A stretch of 61,357 bases of DNA from Alphaproteobacteria bacterium. GTDB taxonomy: Bacteria > Pseudomonadota > Alphaproteobacteria > Caulobacterales > Hyphomonadaceae. The stretch is taken from contig JAGWYJ010000018.1 in NCBI GenBank assembly GCA_018969425.1, positions 1-61,357 on the forward strand, given 5' to 3'. The notes below the pieces were generated by a model. That model did not search any database. It had not been told where the DNA came from and was given only the letters and a program-made list of their open reading frames with translations. Both the position numbers and the translations under genes were made by a program. Of this stretch, positions 16,698-26,130 are shown one piece after another (positions within the stretch are counted from its first letter, which is position 1; each line of letters begins with the position of its first letter).

Positions 16698-18974
16698 TTA
16701 GTCGTCCGTGTAGTATTTCCGGTAGGATTTGTAGTCGGCAGCGGTATAGGCGTACTGGCCTCGCCGGCGCAGATCCACAAAGGTAAGCGCTACGCCCGCC
16801 ACATTAGCCTTGAACTCGCGCAGGATCTTTAGCGTTTCCCGGAGCGTCGCCCGGTTCGTCTTGCGCCAGCGAGCGGCGACGACAACCTGATCAACCTTTC
16901 GCGTCACAACACGGGTCTCAGCCATAAGCAGAACAGGCCCTGTGTCGATAATGATGAGATCATAGGTCTGCTTGAGCATCGTCATCAGCGCATCAAACGC
17001 TCGGCTGCCGAAGACATCTCTCGGCGTGTGCTTGCGTTCAGCGAGCGGGAGAATATGTAGTCCCGTCGTCTCGTCCGTCACAATCACATCCGACAGCCGG
17101 CTCTCTCCGAAAAGATACTCGAGAAGACCGGCCTCAGCGGGAACGCCGGACACCTCGGTAAGCTGGCGTCGACGGATGTCTCCATCGATCACGATCGTTT
17201 TAGTCCCCGACATCGCAGCCATGCGGCCAAGACAAAAAGTCATGCTCGTCTTGCCCTCATCCGGCAACGAGGAGACGATTGCGACCGTCTTCGCAGGACG
17301 ATCGACATCCGAAAAAAGGATGGAGGCCCTGAGGTTTCGGAAAGCTTCCGCAAAGCCCGAATGAGGCTTTTCGAGGAGATAATCCGCAGGCTTGATCCGC
17401 GCCTTCGCGAAGGTCCCGGAAGGCGCCAGCAACGGAACAGAAACAAGGTAGGGGGCGCCGGTATAATGCTCAACGTCCTCCGGAGATGAAAAGAAGCTGT
17501 CCATCAGCTCGACAATCAGCCCGGCCAGACCCGCGAGTGCGGCCCCGAGAATGAAACCCAGAGCAAGATTGAGCGTCGTGTTGGGAAAGCTCGGCCCTGT
17601 GGGGGTCGCCGCATAAGCGTTGATGAGAGCATCCGCCTCCGTGATGCCGTCAAGCTCGCTGGTCTCCTTGAAGCGATTGAGGAACTCCTCATAAAGCGCT
17701 CGGCTGGCGTCAGCATCACGCTGAAGTTCGTTGAGCACGACGCTCGCGCGATTATTGACCGCAAGCTCGCCCTTCTGCGAATTCAGACGCGCCTGGAGCG
17801 CATTCACCCGCTCGCGGGAAACCAGCACATCCTGTTCAAGGGCCGACACGATCCTTTGCAGTTCCGCGCTGATCTGGCGCTCAACGTCACGCTCCTCGCT
17901 GAGCACGCGGATCACATCGGGATGACCGTCCAGATAGCGCGCTCTCAGATCCGCCTTCCGGCGGAGGATCTCAGCCTGCTGCACACGGAGGGCGCTGATG
18001 TTTCCCGATGCCAGGGCCTCGGAAATCGTATCAACTCCGCCTCCAGCTGCGAGCTGATTCTGAACATTCTGAAGTCTGGCACGCTTTTCGGCCAGATCGG
18101 CCTGCTGGACGGTCAGCTGCGCATTGAGATCCCGAATGGCTTGCTCAGTGAGAGTTGAGCCTTCTGCTGACAGAAGACCCGTACGCGCGCGATGAGCCTC
18201 AACCTTGCTCTCCGCCTCGCGTACCTCGTCGCGCAAGGCGGCCACTCGATCATCCAGCCACGACTTGGCCCGACGGGTCGCGTCGAACTTCATCTCAAGC
18301 TGATTGTCGAGATAAACGTCCGCCACGGTATTGGCGAGCAAAGCCGCCATGTCTGGGGTCGAGCTCGTCGCGTTGATTTCAATAATATAGGTCGGCCCCA
18401 GCCGATTGATCGTGATCGCCCCCTGTACGGATGCGATGACGCCATCAAGTTCAGCCTGTTCCGCCTTCAGGATTTCCTCTTCGCTCAATGACTTGGTCGA
18501 CGCGTCATCGGCAGCTCCTCCGGGCAGAGCCGACTTGATGAAAGATTTGAGACCGCTCTTGAACTGATCCAGCCCGGAAGGCGGAACCCGAGCCGGGTTG
18601 AATTCGGGATTCTCAACAAGGTCCAGCCGCTTGACAACTTTTGACAGAAGAGACCGGCTCTTGAGGATCTCCGCCTCGGTGTCGATCACAGCGCTGTTGG
18701 GCGCGAGGCCCTGCATCACTGCTCCGATGTCGATGACCTGGGAGCTTTGCGTGTTGACGATCACGCTGGAAGTCGCGGTGTAACGCGGTTGCAGGGTCAG
18801 CGTGAACAGCGTCGCGAGGGCGAAGACGCACAGAAATACGCCCGCCATCAGATTGAGGCGACGACGGATCGCCCGGATGACCCCCTGCAGGTCAAGACCG
18901 CCCAGGGAAGCCGAGGGGGCGAGTCCCCCCGCCGGATAAACCGAAGCGCCGTCCGGTGAGTAGGGCATGTTCAC
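16698..18974 (-). CDS. polysaccharide co-polymerase with tyrosine autokinase domain (Wzc/ExoP type)
   Basis: A 758-residue inner-membrane protein controlling chain length and export. The Wzz region has a membrane helix at about 42-62, long coiled-coil stretches (about 200-420), and a second helix near 465-490 after a proline-rich YAATPTGPSFPN. The C-terminal BY-kinase has Walker A SSLPDEGKTS (about 568-577), Walker A' TIVIDGD (593-599) and Walker B IIIDTGP (674-680). The tail is a tyrosine cluster (YAYTAADYKSYRKYY) for autophosphorylation. Downstream of wza and the beta-barrel gene on the same strand. Confidence 0.94.
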   Translation of the reverse strand: MNMPYSPDGASVYPAGGLAPSASLGGLDLQGVIRAIRRRLNLMAGVFLCVFALATLFTLTLQPRYTATSSVIVNTQSSQVIDIGAVMQGLAPNSAVIDTEAEILKSRSLLSKVVKRLDLVENPEFNPARVPPSGLDQFKSGLKSFIKSALPGGAADDASTKSLSEEEILKAEQAELDGVIASVQGAITINRLGPTYIIEINATSSTPDMAALLANTVADVYLDNQLEMKFDATRRAKSWLDDRVAALRDEVREAESKVEAHRARTGLLSAEGSTLTEQAIRDLNAQLTVQQADLAEKRARLQNVQNQLAAGGGVDTISEALASGNISALRVQQAEILRRKADLRARYLDGHPDVIRVLSEERDVERQISAELQRIVSALEQDVLVSRERVNALQARLNSQKGELAVNNRASVVLNELQRDADASRALYEEFLNRFKETSELDGITEADALINAYAATPTGPSFPNTTLNLALGFILGAALAGLAGLIVELMDSFFSSPEDVEHYTGAPYLVSVPLLAPSGTFAKARIKPADYLLEKPHSGFAEAFRNLRASILFSDVDRPAKTVAIVSSLPDEGKTSMTFCLGRMAAMSGTKTIVIDGDIRRRQLTEVSGVPAEAGLLEYLFGESRLSDVIVTDETTGLHILPLAERKHTPRDVFGSRAFDALMTMLKQTYDLIIIDTGPVLLMAETRVVTRKVDQVVVAARWRKTNRATLRETLKILREFKANVAGVALTFVDLRRRGQYAYTAADYKSYRKYYTDD

Positions 18975-19046
18975 GTCGACAATCTCCGATCCTCGGCAGG
19001 GATGGTCGGGCCAGGACCCACAACACCAAAGCCCGGCGACGATCCC

Positions 19047-20291
19047 TTAAGGATAGATCACGAGAGCGGCGCTGAGAATGTTCTGATCGAAGTCTCTTTC
19101 CGACTGAGCGCCGCTCGAATCCTGCGTCCTCATCATGTAGGACAGATCGAGGCGAGCGCGACGGTTGAGTTTATAGCCCAGTCCGATCCCGAATTCACCC
19201 TGATCATCGGTACGATCGATATCCTGGAAATCAATGCTGCGGGAGCGCGCCTCCCCGAACAGCAGGACATTGCGTCGAAGCTCATGATCGATCCGCACGC
19301 CGAACGCCGTATTGTAGGCGGTGCTCGAATTGACCAGACCCGGGTCGAAAATGTCGCGCTGGCCTGTAAACGTCACGGTCGTCAGCTCTGTCGGAAACCA
19401 TTCAAGGCGACCGTCGACCGACATACCGTCCGTGTCGGGACGCGAGAGTGCGTCCTTCTCATCCTTTACGTACCCAACCGCAATATCCCCTCGGAACGGG
19501 GCGGCCAGTTCAAAGTTGAGACCAATCTGACCCGTTGTGCGGCGACCGTCGCGACTGGGATTGAGAGACGTCCCGACGAAGTCATAGTCCTGATCCGCCA
19601 CTCGTCCCTGGACATAAACGGCGACATCAGGGGAGATCGCGTAGGAAGCCCGTCCCGCGGCATAGGTCTCGGTCACATCCCGGAAATTCTGGGCGGTGTT
19701 GAAATCGCTGGACGCGGAACCCACGCGTCCCTCAACCTGAAAACGATCCCGACGAAAGGCAGCCAGCAGGGCGGTGTCTGCACGATCGTACTCAGTCAGT
19801 CCCGCTCCTGTTCGCGCAGCCGGCTCATAGCGCTGCTCGGTGATGCGCCCGCCGTCAATCGACCCGCCCACCCAGAACTCGCGGGTCACATCAAGCCGAC
19901 CGCGCAGGAAGCCCGTGAAGTCGGTCGAGGACTCTTCGCCCTGATCCAGATACTCGCGATGATCCGCGCGGACGCCGGCGGAAATTTCATGAACCGACCA
20001 TGTGCTCTTGAGCTCAAGCTCAGGGGTCGCCCCGATGATCACATCATCGGTCGCGTTGGACGCCTCCGCATAGATATTGTCGTTGGATCGGACGGCGAGC
20101 CCCAGACGCGACCGTATCTCGAAAGCTCCCGCCCGAAGCGGAAGCGGATCAAACTCGGGTTGAGGGCGCTCTGCCGCGGAAACATAACGATTGCGGTCGA
20201 ACTGACCAGGGGCCTTTTGAGCGATGGCCGGAGCCGCCGCGAACCCGGCGAGGGCCAACGCCAGCGCCAGAGAAGAAACAACGGATTTCAT
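19047..20291 (-). CDS. exopolysaccharide-locus outer-membrane beta-barrel protein
   Basis: A 414-residue protein with a clear signal peptide (LALALALAGFAAAPAIAQ) and repeated amphipathic strands ending in the aromatic-poor terminus SAALVIYP. It reads like the BBP2 beta-barrel family (PF10082) found in many alphaproteobacterial polysaccharide loci: LGLAVRSNDNIYAE, LRGRLDVTREFWVGG, FGIGLGYKLNRRARLDLSYM. It may act as an outer-membrane pore or anchor working with the Wza-type lipoprotein, which is inference from position. It lies 72 bases upstream of the autokinase gene in one minus-strand operon. Confidence 0.85.
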   Translation of the reverse strand: MKSVVSSLALALALAGFAAAPAIAQKAPGQFDRNRYVSAAERPQPEFDPLPLRAGAFEIRSRLGLAVRSNDNIYAEASNATDDVIIGATPELELKSTWSVHEISAGVRADHREYLDQGEESSTDFTGFLRGRLDVTREFWVGGSIDGGRITEQRYEPAARTGAGLTEYDRADTALLAAFRRDRFQVEGRVGSASSDFNTAQNFRDVTETYAAGRASYAISPDVAVYVQGRVADQDYDFVGTSLNPSRDGRRTTGQIGLNFELAAPFRGDIAVGYVKDEKDALSRPDTDGMSVDGRLEWFPTELTTVTFTGQRDIFDPGLVNSSTAYNTAFGVRIDHELRRNVLLFGEARSRSIDFQDIDRTDDQGEFGIGLGYKLNRRARLDLSYMMRTQDSSGAQSERDFDQNILSAALVIYP

Positions 20292-20431
20292 GAACCTTCA
20301 CCCCTGTCCGTCCGGGCTGTGACGACCCGGCTTAGCATGACGACCAATCATATTTAACGCTCGAAGCAGCAAGTTCCGGGCCGCCCCACCCTTCCGTGAT
20401 CACAGTTGCCGCGGTCAGCGATTGCGGCGCG

Positions 20432-20779
20432 TCAAGTCCCCGCCCCCTCCGCCCGGGTGAGGCGTCTGGGCGGGGGCGCAACCTTGAAGCTGCGGCCCTC
20501 CGCGCGGCTCGTCGCCTCAGCCATGACCTCCCGAAGAATTTCCTCAGCTCCAGCCTGCGGCCTCACCCCGATTTTCGACGCTCCGTCCCGTTCTACGGCG
20601 GCGCAGGCGTCAGTCGCCGACACAACCGTGTTATCCGGGCATCTCTCAAGGACCGGAGCGGCCTGTGCCACCGCGGGACACAGGCTGCCCCCAAGAACCG
20701 CAAAAACCCCGCCCAATACAGGGAAAACCGACACGGATCGCGCCCAGGCCGGCCAAACCGCTTCGAAACGCCGCCCCAT
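20432..20779 (-). CDS. hypothetical secreted protein
   Basis: About 115 residues. A hydrophobic stretch near residues 16-40 (VSVFPVLGGVFAVLGG) ends in AVAQAAP, a good signal-peptidase site. The mature part has two cysteines (ERCPDNT, TDACAAV) and a proline/arginine-rich tail, with no family I recognise. It sits in the polysaccharide operon between wza and the beta-barrel gene, in the same direction. The ribosome-binding site is weak, so the start or even the gene is uncertain. Confidence 0.5.
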   Translation of the reverse strand: MGRRFEAVWPAWARSVSVFPVLGGVFAVLGGSLCPAVAQAAPVLERCPDNTVVSATDACAAVERDGASKIGVRPQAGAEEILREVMAEATSRAEGRSFKVAPPPRRLTRAEGAGT

Positions 20780-20882
20780 CCCAAACCGTCCCGAAACCCG
20801 TCGCTGGAATATGAACGTCGCAATGACCTCGCAGGAACGGCTGCGTCAAAGGGATTCGCTCTTCAGGAGATGATACGGCGCG

Positions 20883-21515
20883 TCAGAAAAAGCGCTCCCG
20901 AATGCGGATCGTATCCCCAGGCTTGACGAGCGTCGAAGGTGTCAGCGTCACTTCCCGCTCATCGGGACTGTTCGTGCTCTTGATAAAGATACGCCGCTTG
21001 TCGGCGCGATAGGTGAAATCCCCCGCGCTGGCGATCGCGTTCATGACAGTAAGACCTGAAATATAGGGATATTCCCCAGGTTTGTTGATTTCGCCGAGGA
21101 TATAGTACGGGCGGTAATTCATCACCTCGGCGCTGACCTGCGGCTCGCGAACGAAGCCATTCTTCAGCTTGACCTCGATCAGGCGCTGGAGCTCGCGCAG
21201 GGTCAGATCCTTGGCCGTGACCTCGCCGATCAGCGACATCGAGATCACACCCTGCCCGTCGACGATGAAGTTGCCCGAAAGCTCAGGCTCGCCGAAGACG
21301 GTGATCCTGAGCTGATCGCCGCTGTCGAGACGATATTCGGCAAGACCCGCCGGGGCTGTCGGGGTTGCGATCGCCTGACCGAGCGACCCGGTCTGAGGTG
21401 CGGCGGAAACCTGTTCGGGGGCTCTTGGCGCCGGATCGGCAGGAGCGGGGGACGCGCAGGCCCACAAACCGACTACGCTGGCGAACGCCAGAACGGCTTT
21501 TCTGATACTGATCAT
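20883..21515 (-). CDS. polysaccharide export lipoprotein (Wza/GumB family)
   Basis: A 210-residue outer-membrane export protein. The lipobox GLWAC puts lipid on C20. The PES domain follows (YRLDSGDQLRITVFGEPELSG, IDGQGVISMSLIGEVTA-like) and then a SLBB domain (YYILGEINKPGEYPYISGLTVMNAIASAGD). At 210 residues it is shorter than Wza (about 380), so it lacks extra SLBB repeats and the C-terminal outer-membrane helix; the nearby beta-barrel protein could supply the pore. Its ATG overlaps the phosphatase stop as ATGA, so the two are translationally coupled. Confidence 0.94.
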   Translation of the reverse strand: MISIRKAVLAFASVVGLWACASPAPADPAPRAPEQVSAAPQTGSLGQAIATPTAPAGLAEYRLDSGDQLRITVFGEPELSGNFIVDGQGVISMSLIGEVTAKDLTLRELQRLIEVKLKNGFVREPQVSAEVMNYRPYYILGEINKPGEYPYISGLTVMNAIASAGDFTYRADKRRIFIKSTNSPDEREVTLTPSTLVKPGDTIRIRERFF

Positions 21516-22432
21516 CCTCGTCCCCCGGACTGTCCCTGGGCCGCCGGCCCTGTCTCAACGCGTGATCCTGTCATGAAAAACTCCACACTCTCTCCCTGAA
21601 AGCGCACAGCCGTCAGACGGCCGCTGAGATAAGCCCCCGTGTCGATACCGATGCGACGGGAATCCCGATAGGGCCTTGCAGCAGGCGTATGCCCGTGAAC
21701 GATGACAGCCTCGAGGGGTTGCCGGTCTTCGAGAAACTCGTTTCGGATCCACAGAAGGTCCCGTTCGGTCTGCGCCTCCAGCGAAATACCCGGCTTCACG
21801 CCGGCATGAACGAACAGATAATCCCCTATCCTCACGCTCAGGTGAAGACCTCTCAGAAACTCCAGATGGGCGGGTGGAGCGAGAGCCGCCAGCTCCTCGC
21901 GCACTCTCTCCCACTCCTCAGGACTCGTCCGGTTACGCGGAGGCCGCACTCCGTACGACACCAATGTTTCGACCCCTCCGAACTCCGCCCATCTGGGACC
22001 GACCCGGGCATCCTCGAGAAACTGCAGCATAGCCGCCTCATGGTTTCCCTTCAGAAAATAGGTCTCATAGCGGCCCATGTCGCGCGCCATGAGCACATCC
22101 AGCACATCTCGCGATTGAAATCCCCTATCGACGTAGTCTCCAAGAAAGACCAGAACCGGCTTTCCTGAAAATCCGCCCTGGCTGACATCCTCATCAATGA
22201 CCTTGAGCAACCGGAACAGGAGATCAGCCCGTCCATGGATATCGCCGACGGCGTAAACCCTTCGTCCCTCAGGAATGGAGGCGGTCCGACCCGGCGTCCA
22301 GACCGGACGGCGCTCTGGAGGGGGACGCGCCATGCGACGGGCCAGCTCGTCCACCCACGCTCCGAAATCCTCAAGAAGGGACCGGATGGCGTCGGCGGCC
22401 GCTTCCCGAAGACGAGACAGACCGATGGTCAC
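21512..22432 (-). CDS. PPP-type metallophosphoesterase (serine/threonine phosphatase family)
   Basis: A 306-residue phosphatase. The full PPP signature is visible: GDIHG at 63-67, GDYVDRG at 98-104, GNHE at 129-132, then HAGV and VHGHTP, giving the two-metal centre. GDYVDRG marks the phosphoprotein phosphatase branch rather than general calcineurin-like esterases. A 50-residue N-terminal region with Arg/Pro-rich sequence has no match. It is the first gene of the minus-strand export operon and is coupled to wza by ATGA, which suggests a role in controlling the polysaccharide machine, perhaps opposing the tyrosine kinase. That role is inference. Confidence 0.9.
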   Translation of the reverse strand: MTIGLSRLREAAADAIRSLLEDFGAWVDELARRMARPPPERRPVWTPGRTASIPEGRRVYAVGDIHGRADLLFRLLKVIDEDVSQGGFSGKPVLVFLGDYVDRGFQSRDVLDVLMARDMGRYETYFLKGNHEAAMLQFLEDARVGPRWAEFGGVETLVSYGVRPPRNRTSPEEWERVREELAALAPPAHLEFLRGLHLSVRIGDYLFVHAGVKPGISLEAQTERDLLWIRNEFLEDRQPLEAVIVHGHTPAARPYRDSRRIGIDTGAYLSGRLTAVRFQGESVEFFMTGSRVETGPAAQGQSGGRG

Positions 22433-22682
22433 CCGATCACCCTTTGACGTCGCTGGCCGGCGAGGACCGCCCCCCGAGAGCGGCTTTCGCCCCCTTACCC
22501 TCGGAGATGATACCGGTCCAGCATGGCGAACAGGTCATTCTGCGTCAAACGCTCGGAAAAGAAAAAAGCCTTCAACCCGAAAGAGAAAGACGGTTACAGC
22601 AGGCCCCGGGGGCAGGCATAACCCGTCACGAATCCCTAAACGCCTCCTGAAACAGGGCGTGGCTTTTGCAGATCCGCAGGTG

Positions 22683-23861
22683 ATGATGCGTATCGCCTTT
22701 TTCGGACATGATGCAGGCGACGCCGCAGTGCGCCGGCGCGTTGAGGGGTTCCGACGGGACGGCCTCGAGGTGATGAGGTTCATGATGCGCCGGAGCGATG
22801 CCACGCGCGAGGATGACGCAGACATCGACCTTGGACGAACCTTCGACGCCGACTACCTTCAGAGACTGACCCGCATAGCCTCAGGGGCTCGCATCGCAGC
22901 CTCTCAGAGGGCGCTTCTGGCGAGTTCAGACGTCATCTATGCGCGCAATCTCGACATGCTTGCGACAGCCTTTCTTGCGAAGTCGTGGACCGGATTATCC
23001 ACACCGGTGGTGTACGAATGCCTGGACGTTCACCGCCTTCTGACGCGCTCCGACATGATCGGATCAGCGATGAGACGTGTTGAGGGATCGCTCCTGAGGA
23101 AGTGTCGGCGCCTTGTTGTCTCATCGGACGCCTTCATCCTTCGCCATTTCGAGCCGCGTTACGGGAACCTGTGTCCAGCGGTCCTGATCGAGAACCGGAT
23201 GGCGCCAGGATCCGCCTATGGCCCTCGCCCGGGACAAGAGCCCGGACGCACCGGGCCCCTTCGCATCGGCTGGGTCGGTGTGCTCCGCTGCGCACGCAGC
23301 CTCGATTTGATGAGATCTCTCGTCCGTGAGTTTGGGGAGGCGATCCGCGTCGATCTCCACGGCACGCCCGCGCTGACGGAGATCCCTGATTTTCATGAGC
23401 GCGTCGCTGAGACGCCAGGCTTGATGTTTCACGGCCGTTACAAGGCGCCGGAAGATCTGAGACGGATCTACGCCGATCTCGACGTTGTCTGGGCGGGAGA
23501 TTTCATGGAAGCAGGCTTCAATTCGCTCTGGCTTCTTCCTAACCGCCTGTACGAAGGCGGATATTACGGTGTTCCGCCCATAGCGCCGAAGGGTACGCGG
23601 ACCGCGGAATGGATCGACAGGGTCGGGGCCGGCTTCACCCTCCCGGAGGATCTCTCCCGATCCCTTCCCCAACTCATCGGGCGGATGATTGAATCGCGCA
23701 CAGAGATCGCCGCGCGGCGAGAGCGACTGCTGTCGCTGCCCGACACCGCATTCATTCAGCCGGAGGGCGAGCTTCGGACCCTGATTGAAGAGGCGCTCAA
23801 TCCGGCGACGCGATCGGCGCGGACGGCGTCCATGCTCACGGCTGCAGAATGCGCCCGGTGA
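22683..23861 (+). CDS. glycosyltransferase (GT4-like, exopolysaccharide)
   Basis: A 392-residue GT-B enzyme. It starts MMRIAFFGHDAGDAAVRRRV at 22683 (a second ATG follows at 22686), and the long open frame upstream is arginine-rich and not protein-like. The N-terminal domain has VIYARNLDMLATAF and PVVYECLDVHRLL; the C-terminal domain starts LRIGWVGVLRCARSLDLM and has ADLDVVWAGDFMEAGFNS, LLPNRLYEGGYYGVPPIA, the usual acceptor and nucleotide-sugar region. Donor and acceptor are unknown. The last 13 bases overlap the next gene, so the two are co-translated. Confidence 0.88.
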   Translation: MMRIAFFGHDAGDAAVRRRVEGFRRDGLEVMRFMMRRSDATREDDADIDLGRTFDADYLQRLTRIASGARIAASQRALLASSDVIYARNLDMLATAFLAKSWTGLSTPVVYECLDVHRLLTRSDMIGSAMRRVEGSLLRKCRRLVVSSDAFILRHFEPRYGNLCPAVLIENRMAPGSAYGPRPGQEPGRTGPLRIGWVGVLRCARSLDLMRSLVREFGEAIRVDLHGTPALTEIPDFHERVAETPGLMFHGRYKAPEDLRRIYADLDVVWAGDFMEAGFNSLWLLPNRLYEGGYYGVPPIAPKGTRTAEWIDRVGAGFTLPEDLSRSLPQLIGRMIESRTEIAARRERLLSLPDTAFIQPEGELRTLIEEALNPATRSARTASMLTAAECAR

Positions 23862-25213
23862 AGGCAAAGGAGTCCTCTCGCCTGAGGCGGCGAATCGCCG
23901 GTCCGGTTCTTGGCGTGGCGGTTCTGCTTCTGGCGGCAGAGCTCCTGGGAGGCGCAACCTCCCCACTCGTCAGTCTTTCAATATCAGGCGGCTGTCTCGC
24001 CCTGACACTGCTCGCAGCGGCGCTCGCAGGTCCCTCCTTCATCACTCCGGGACTGACCCTCGCCGCCGTCCTTGCGACGGTGGCGGCGACCCTTCTGATC
24101 ATCATCCACGGAGAGGCGGCTGCGCCGGCGGCGACCGCGAGTCTGGCGGGCGGCGGACTCTGGCTGATCGGCGCGCTCGCAGGCCGCCGACCCGCTGACG
24201 CCGACTTTGCGGTCGACGCGGTTATCTGGACCTCATTCCTGTTCTGCTGCGCTCTCCTTGTTCTCGCCTCGAACGGGCCACTGCGTCTGGGGGCCTCACT
24301 ACTGGAGGCGCTGCCCTCTCCAGCCGACATTCCTCTTCTCTTCACGGTGTTCCTGATCATGGCGGCCGGACGCCTCGTTCAGATCCATGGACGGGCGCCG
24401 AGGATCGACCTTGCCCCCGTAATCTGGACCGAGGAGCTCATTCACCGCGGCGTTGGAGCGCTTCTTCTCGCTGGCGTCTCGGCGACAGGACTTTTTCTGT
24501 GCGCATCCGCACAGGGAGCGCTTACGGCGCTGGCGGGAATTTGTCTGATCGTGTGCTTGCGACCGACGGAACAGGACAACGATCGAAGACGAGTTCAGGG
24601 TCTGACCCTCGCGGGGCTTCTTGGCCTTGCAGGCCTCGTGGCGCCATTCGTTGATGCGAAGACCTTTGGAACAGAACCTTTCAGCCTTGTCGCCCGTTCA
24701 GGTGAACGCTGGAGCGTCTATGTGCGGACCGTCCCGGAAGCGCTGATCACTGGTCATGGCCCCGGAGCCATAAGAGAAATCGCGGATAGGTCGGCAACCC
24801 TCAGCAATGCATCGCTTCTCGCGGCTCCCGGCGGTGCGCGGAATGCCGTCATCCACTACCTTGTCCAGTGGGGAATAACAGGCGCGATCATGATGACGGC
24901 GGGACTTGTGTTCGTTCACCGGCCGATCACTGGGAACCAGGCATCCCCTCGCTTCGCCCGCAGCGCGTCACGAACAGCTCTGGCGACGGGCTCTGCGATT
25001 CTCTTGTGGGGGGTGACCTCCTCTTCCCTCGAGACGCCGGTGATCGGGTGGCTTTATGTCTTTCTTTTGGGACTCGCCGCAGGATCTGACGTCCCGCAGC
25101 GTGCAGGCAGCCGCACCATGGCTGGATCTCCCGTCCGAACGTTGCCATCATCGGGGCCCGAAGCCGGTTTTCCTGCGGTTCCGGGCCCACCCCGCAGCGG
25201 AGTCGACCCATGA
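23849..25213 (+). CDS. O-antigen ligase/polymerase-like membrane protein
   Basis: A 454-residue protein with about ten hydrophobic segments and a periplasmic-type loop (about 275-330, TEPFSLVARSGERWSVYVRTVPEALITGHGPGAI). The pattern fits Wzy polymerases and WaaL ligases: GHGPGA and a following conserved histidine region (NAVIHYLVQWG) match the ligase domain. It would polymerise repeat units on the periplasmic face. Between glycosyltransferase and parA genes, it overlaps the first by 13 bases and the second by 4. The proline-rich tail after the last helix (about 410-454) is unusual for the family. Confidence 0.8.
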   Translation: MRPVKAKESSRLRRRIAGPVLGVAVLLLAAELLGGATSPLVSLSISGGCLALTLLAAALAGPSFITPGLTLAAVLATVAATLLIIIHGEAAAPAATASLAGGGLWLIGALAGRRPADADFAVDAVIWTSFLFCCALLVLASNGPLRLGASLLEALPSPADIPLLFTVFLIMAAGRLVQIHGRAPRIDLAPVIWTEELIHRGVGALLLAGVSATGLFLCASAQGALTALAGICLIVCLRPTEQDNDRRRVQGLTLAGLLGLAGLVAPFVDAKTFGTEPFSLVARSGERWSVYVRTVPEALITGHGPGAIREIADRSATLSNASLLAAPGGARNAVIHYLVQWGITGAIMMTAGLVFVHRPITGNQASPRFARSASRTALATGSAILLWGVTSSSLETPVIGWLYVFLLGLAAGSDVPQRAGSRTMAGSPVRTLPSSGPEAGFPAVPGPPRSGVDP

Positions 25214-26130
25214 CAGCCATCACCGCAGCGATCGCCAACCTGAAAGGAGGCGTGGGAAAGTCGACAACGACCGTCATGCTGGCCGACGGCCTCGCCTATT
25301 TCTACGGGATGCATGTTCTTGTGATCGATCTCGATCCTCAGGCCAACTCAAGCCAGATGCTCCTGACGGAAGAAGGCGTTCAGGAAGCCTCGGAACAGGG
25401 AAAGGGAGGCCACCACCTTCTCGCCCAGTTCATGGCGGGATCTCCCCCATCCGCGTCGCCGTTCATCATGCCCAATGCAGTGACTCTGGAAGAGCTCCGC
25501 ATCGCCGAAGAGCAGGACGAACGCAGGGGATGGATTTCTATTCTGCCGTCGCATCCGAAGCTGCGCATGTCGGAACTGACCCTGGAAGAGGAGTGGTACG
25601 GGAGATCCGGAACGCCTACGACCTTGTCCGAAGCGCTGGCGAAACATTTTCGGATCGCATTCGAACCGCTTCTGCCCCTCTACGACGTCATTCTTCTGGA
25701 TTGCCCCCCTCACCTGTCGCCTCTTGCGCGCGCCGGCCTGTCGATAGCCGACGTGTTCCTGACGCCGACCATCGCCGATAGCGTTTCGACATGGGGAACC
25801 AAACAGTTTTCAGAGTGGGTCGGGCGCTTCATCGCGCCCGACCTGCCGTCCCGAAACTTTATCCTGATCACCCGTTTCCGGGACACGCGCTATTCGCGTC
25901 AGATTGTTGCGGATCTGCGCGATATCTATCTGAAAGATCGCTGGTTCGGACCCGTGATTCCAGAGTCGGTGCACGTCCTCAACGCGATGGACCGGGCGGC
26001 CCCCGACAGCTACAACACGTTCAAGGGAAAGTATGGCGGTGTCCGGACGGACGTCCGACGGCTTGCAGAACGCTTCACCGACTTTCTTGGCCAGAGAACA
26101 GGCGCGACATGGCAGAAGATACGAGACTGA
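25210..26130 (+). CDS. ParA family ATPase within the polysaccharide operon
   Basis: A 306-residue deviant-Walker ATPase. The P-loop LKGGVGKSTT carries the ParA-type first lysine (K12), Walker A' is VLVIDLDPQANSS, and Walker B is VILLDCPPHLSP. This is the ParA/Soj branch that dimerises on DNA and positions cargo, not the BY-kinase branch, since no tyrosine tail is present. It overlaps the polymerase-like gene as ATGA and is overlapped by 22 bases by a small partner gene, so it is translated with polysaccharide genes, not with parB. Suggested job: spatial placement of the synthesis or export machine (inference). Confidence 0.92.
   Translation: MTAITAAIANLKGGVGKSTTTVMLADGLAYFYGMHVLVIDLDPQANSSQMLLTEEGVQEASEQGKGGHHLLAQFMAGSPPSASPFIMPNAVTLEELRIAEEQDERRGWISILPSHPKLRMSELTLEEEWYGRSGTPTTLSEALAKHFRIAFEPLLPLYDVILLDCPPHLSPLARAGLSIADVFLTPTIADSVSTWGTKQFSEWVGRFIAPDLPSRNFILITRFRDTRYSRQIVADLRDIYLKDRWFGPVIPESVHVLNAMDRAAPDSYNTFKGKYGGVRTDVRRLAERFTDFLGQRTGATWQKIRD

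Noticed and set aside
19002-20357. 451-residue plus-strand frame opposite the beta-barrel gene
   Set aside because: It lies antisense to a gene with a signal peptide and barrel strands; its sequence has no domain and shows the periodic residues typical of a reverse reading.
22275-22682. 136-residue N-terminal extension of the first glycosyltransferase
   Set aside because: The part upstream of MMRIAFFGHD is Arg/Lys-rich and overlaps the divergent phosphatase gene, so it was treated as non-coding.
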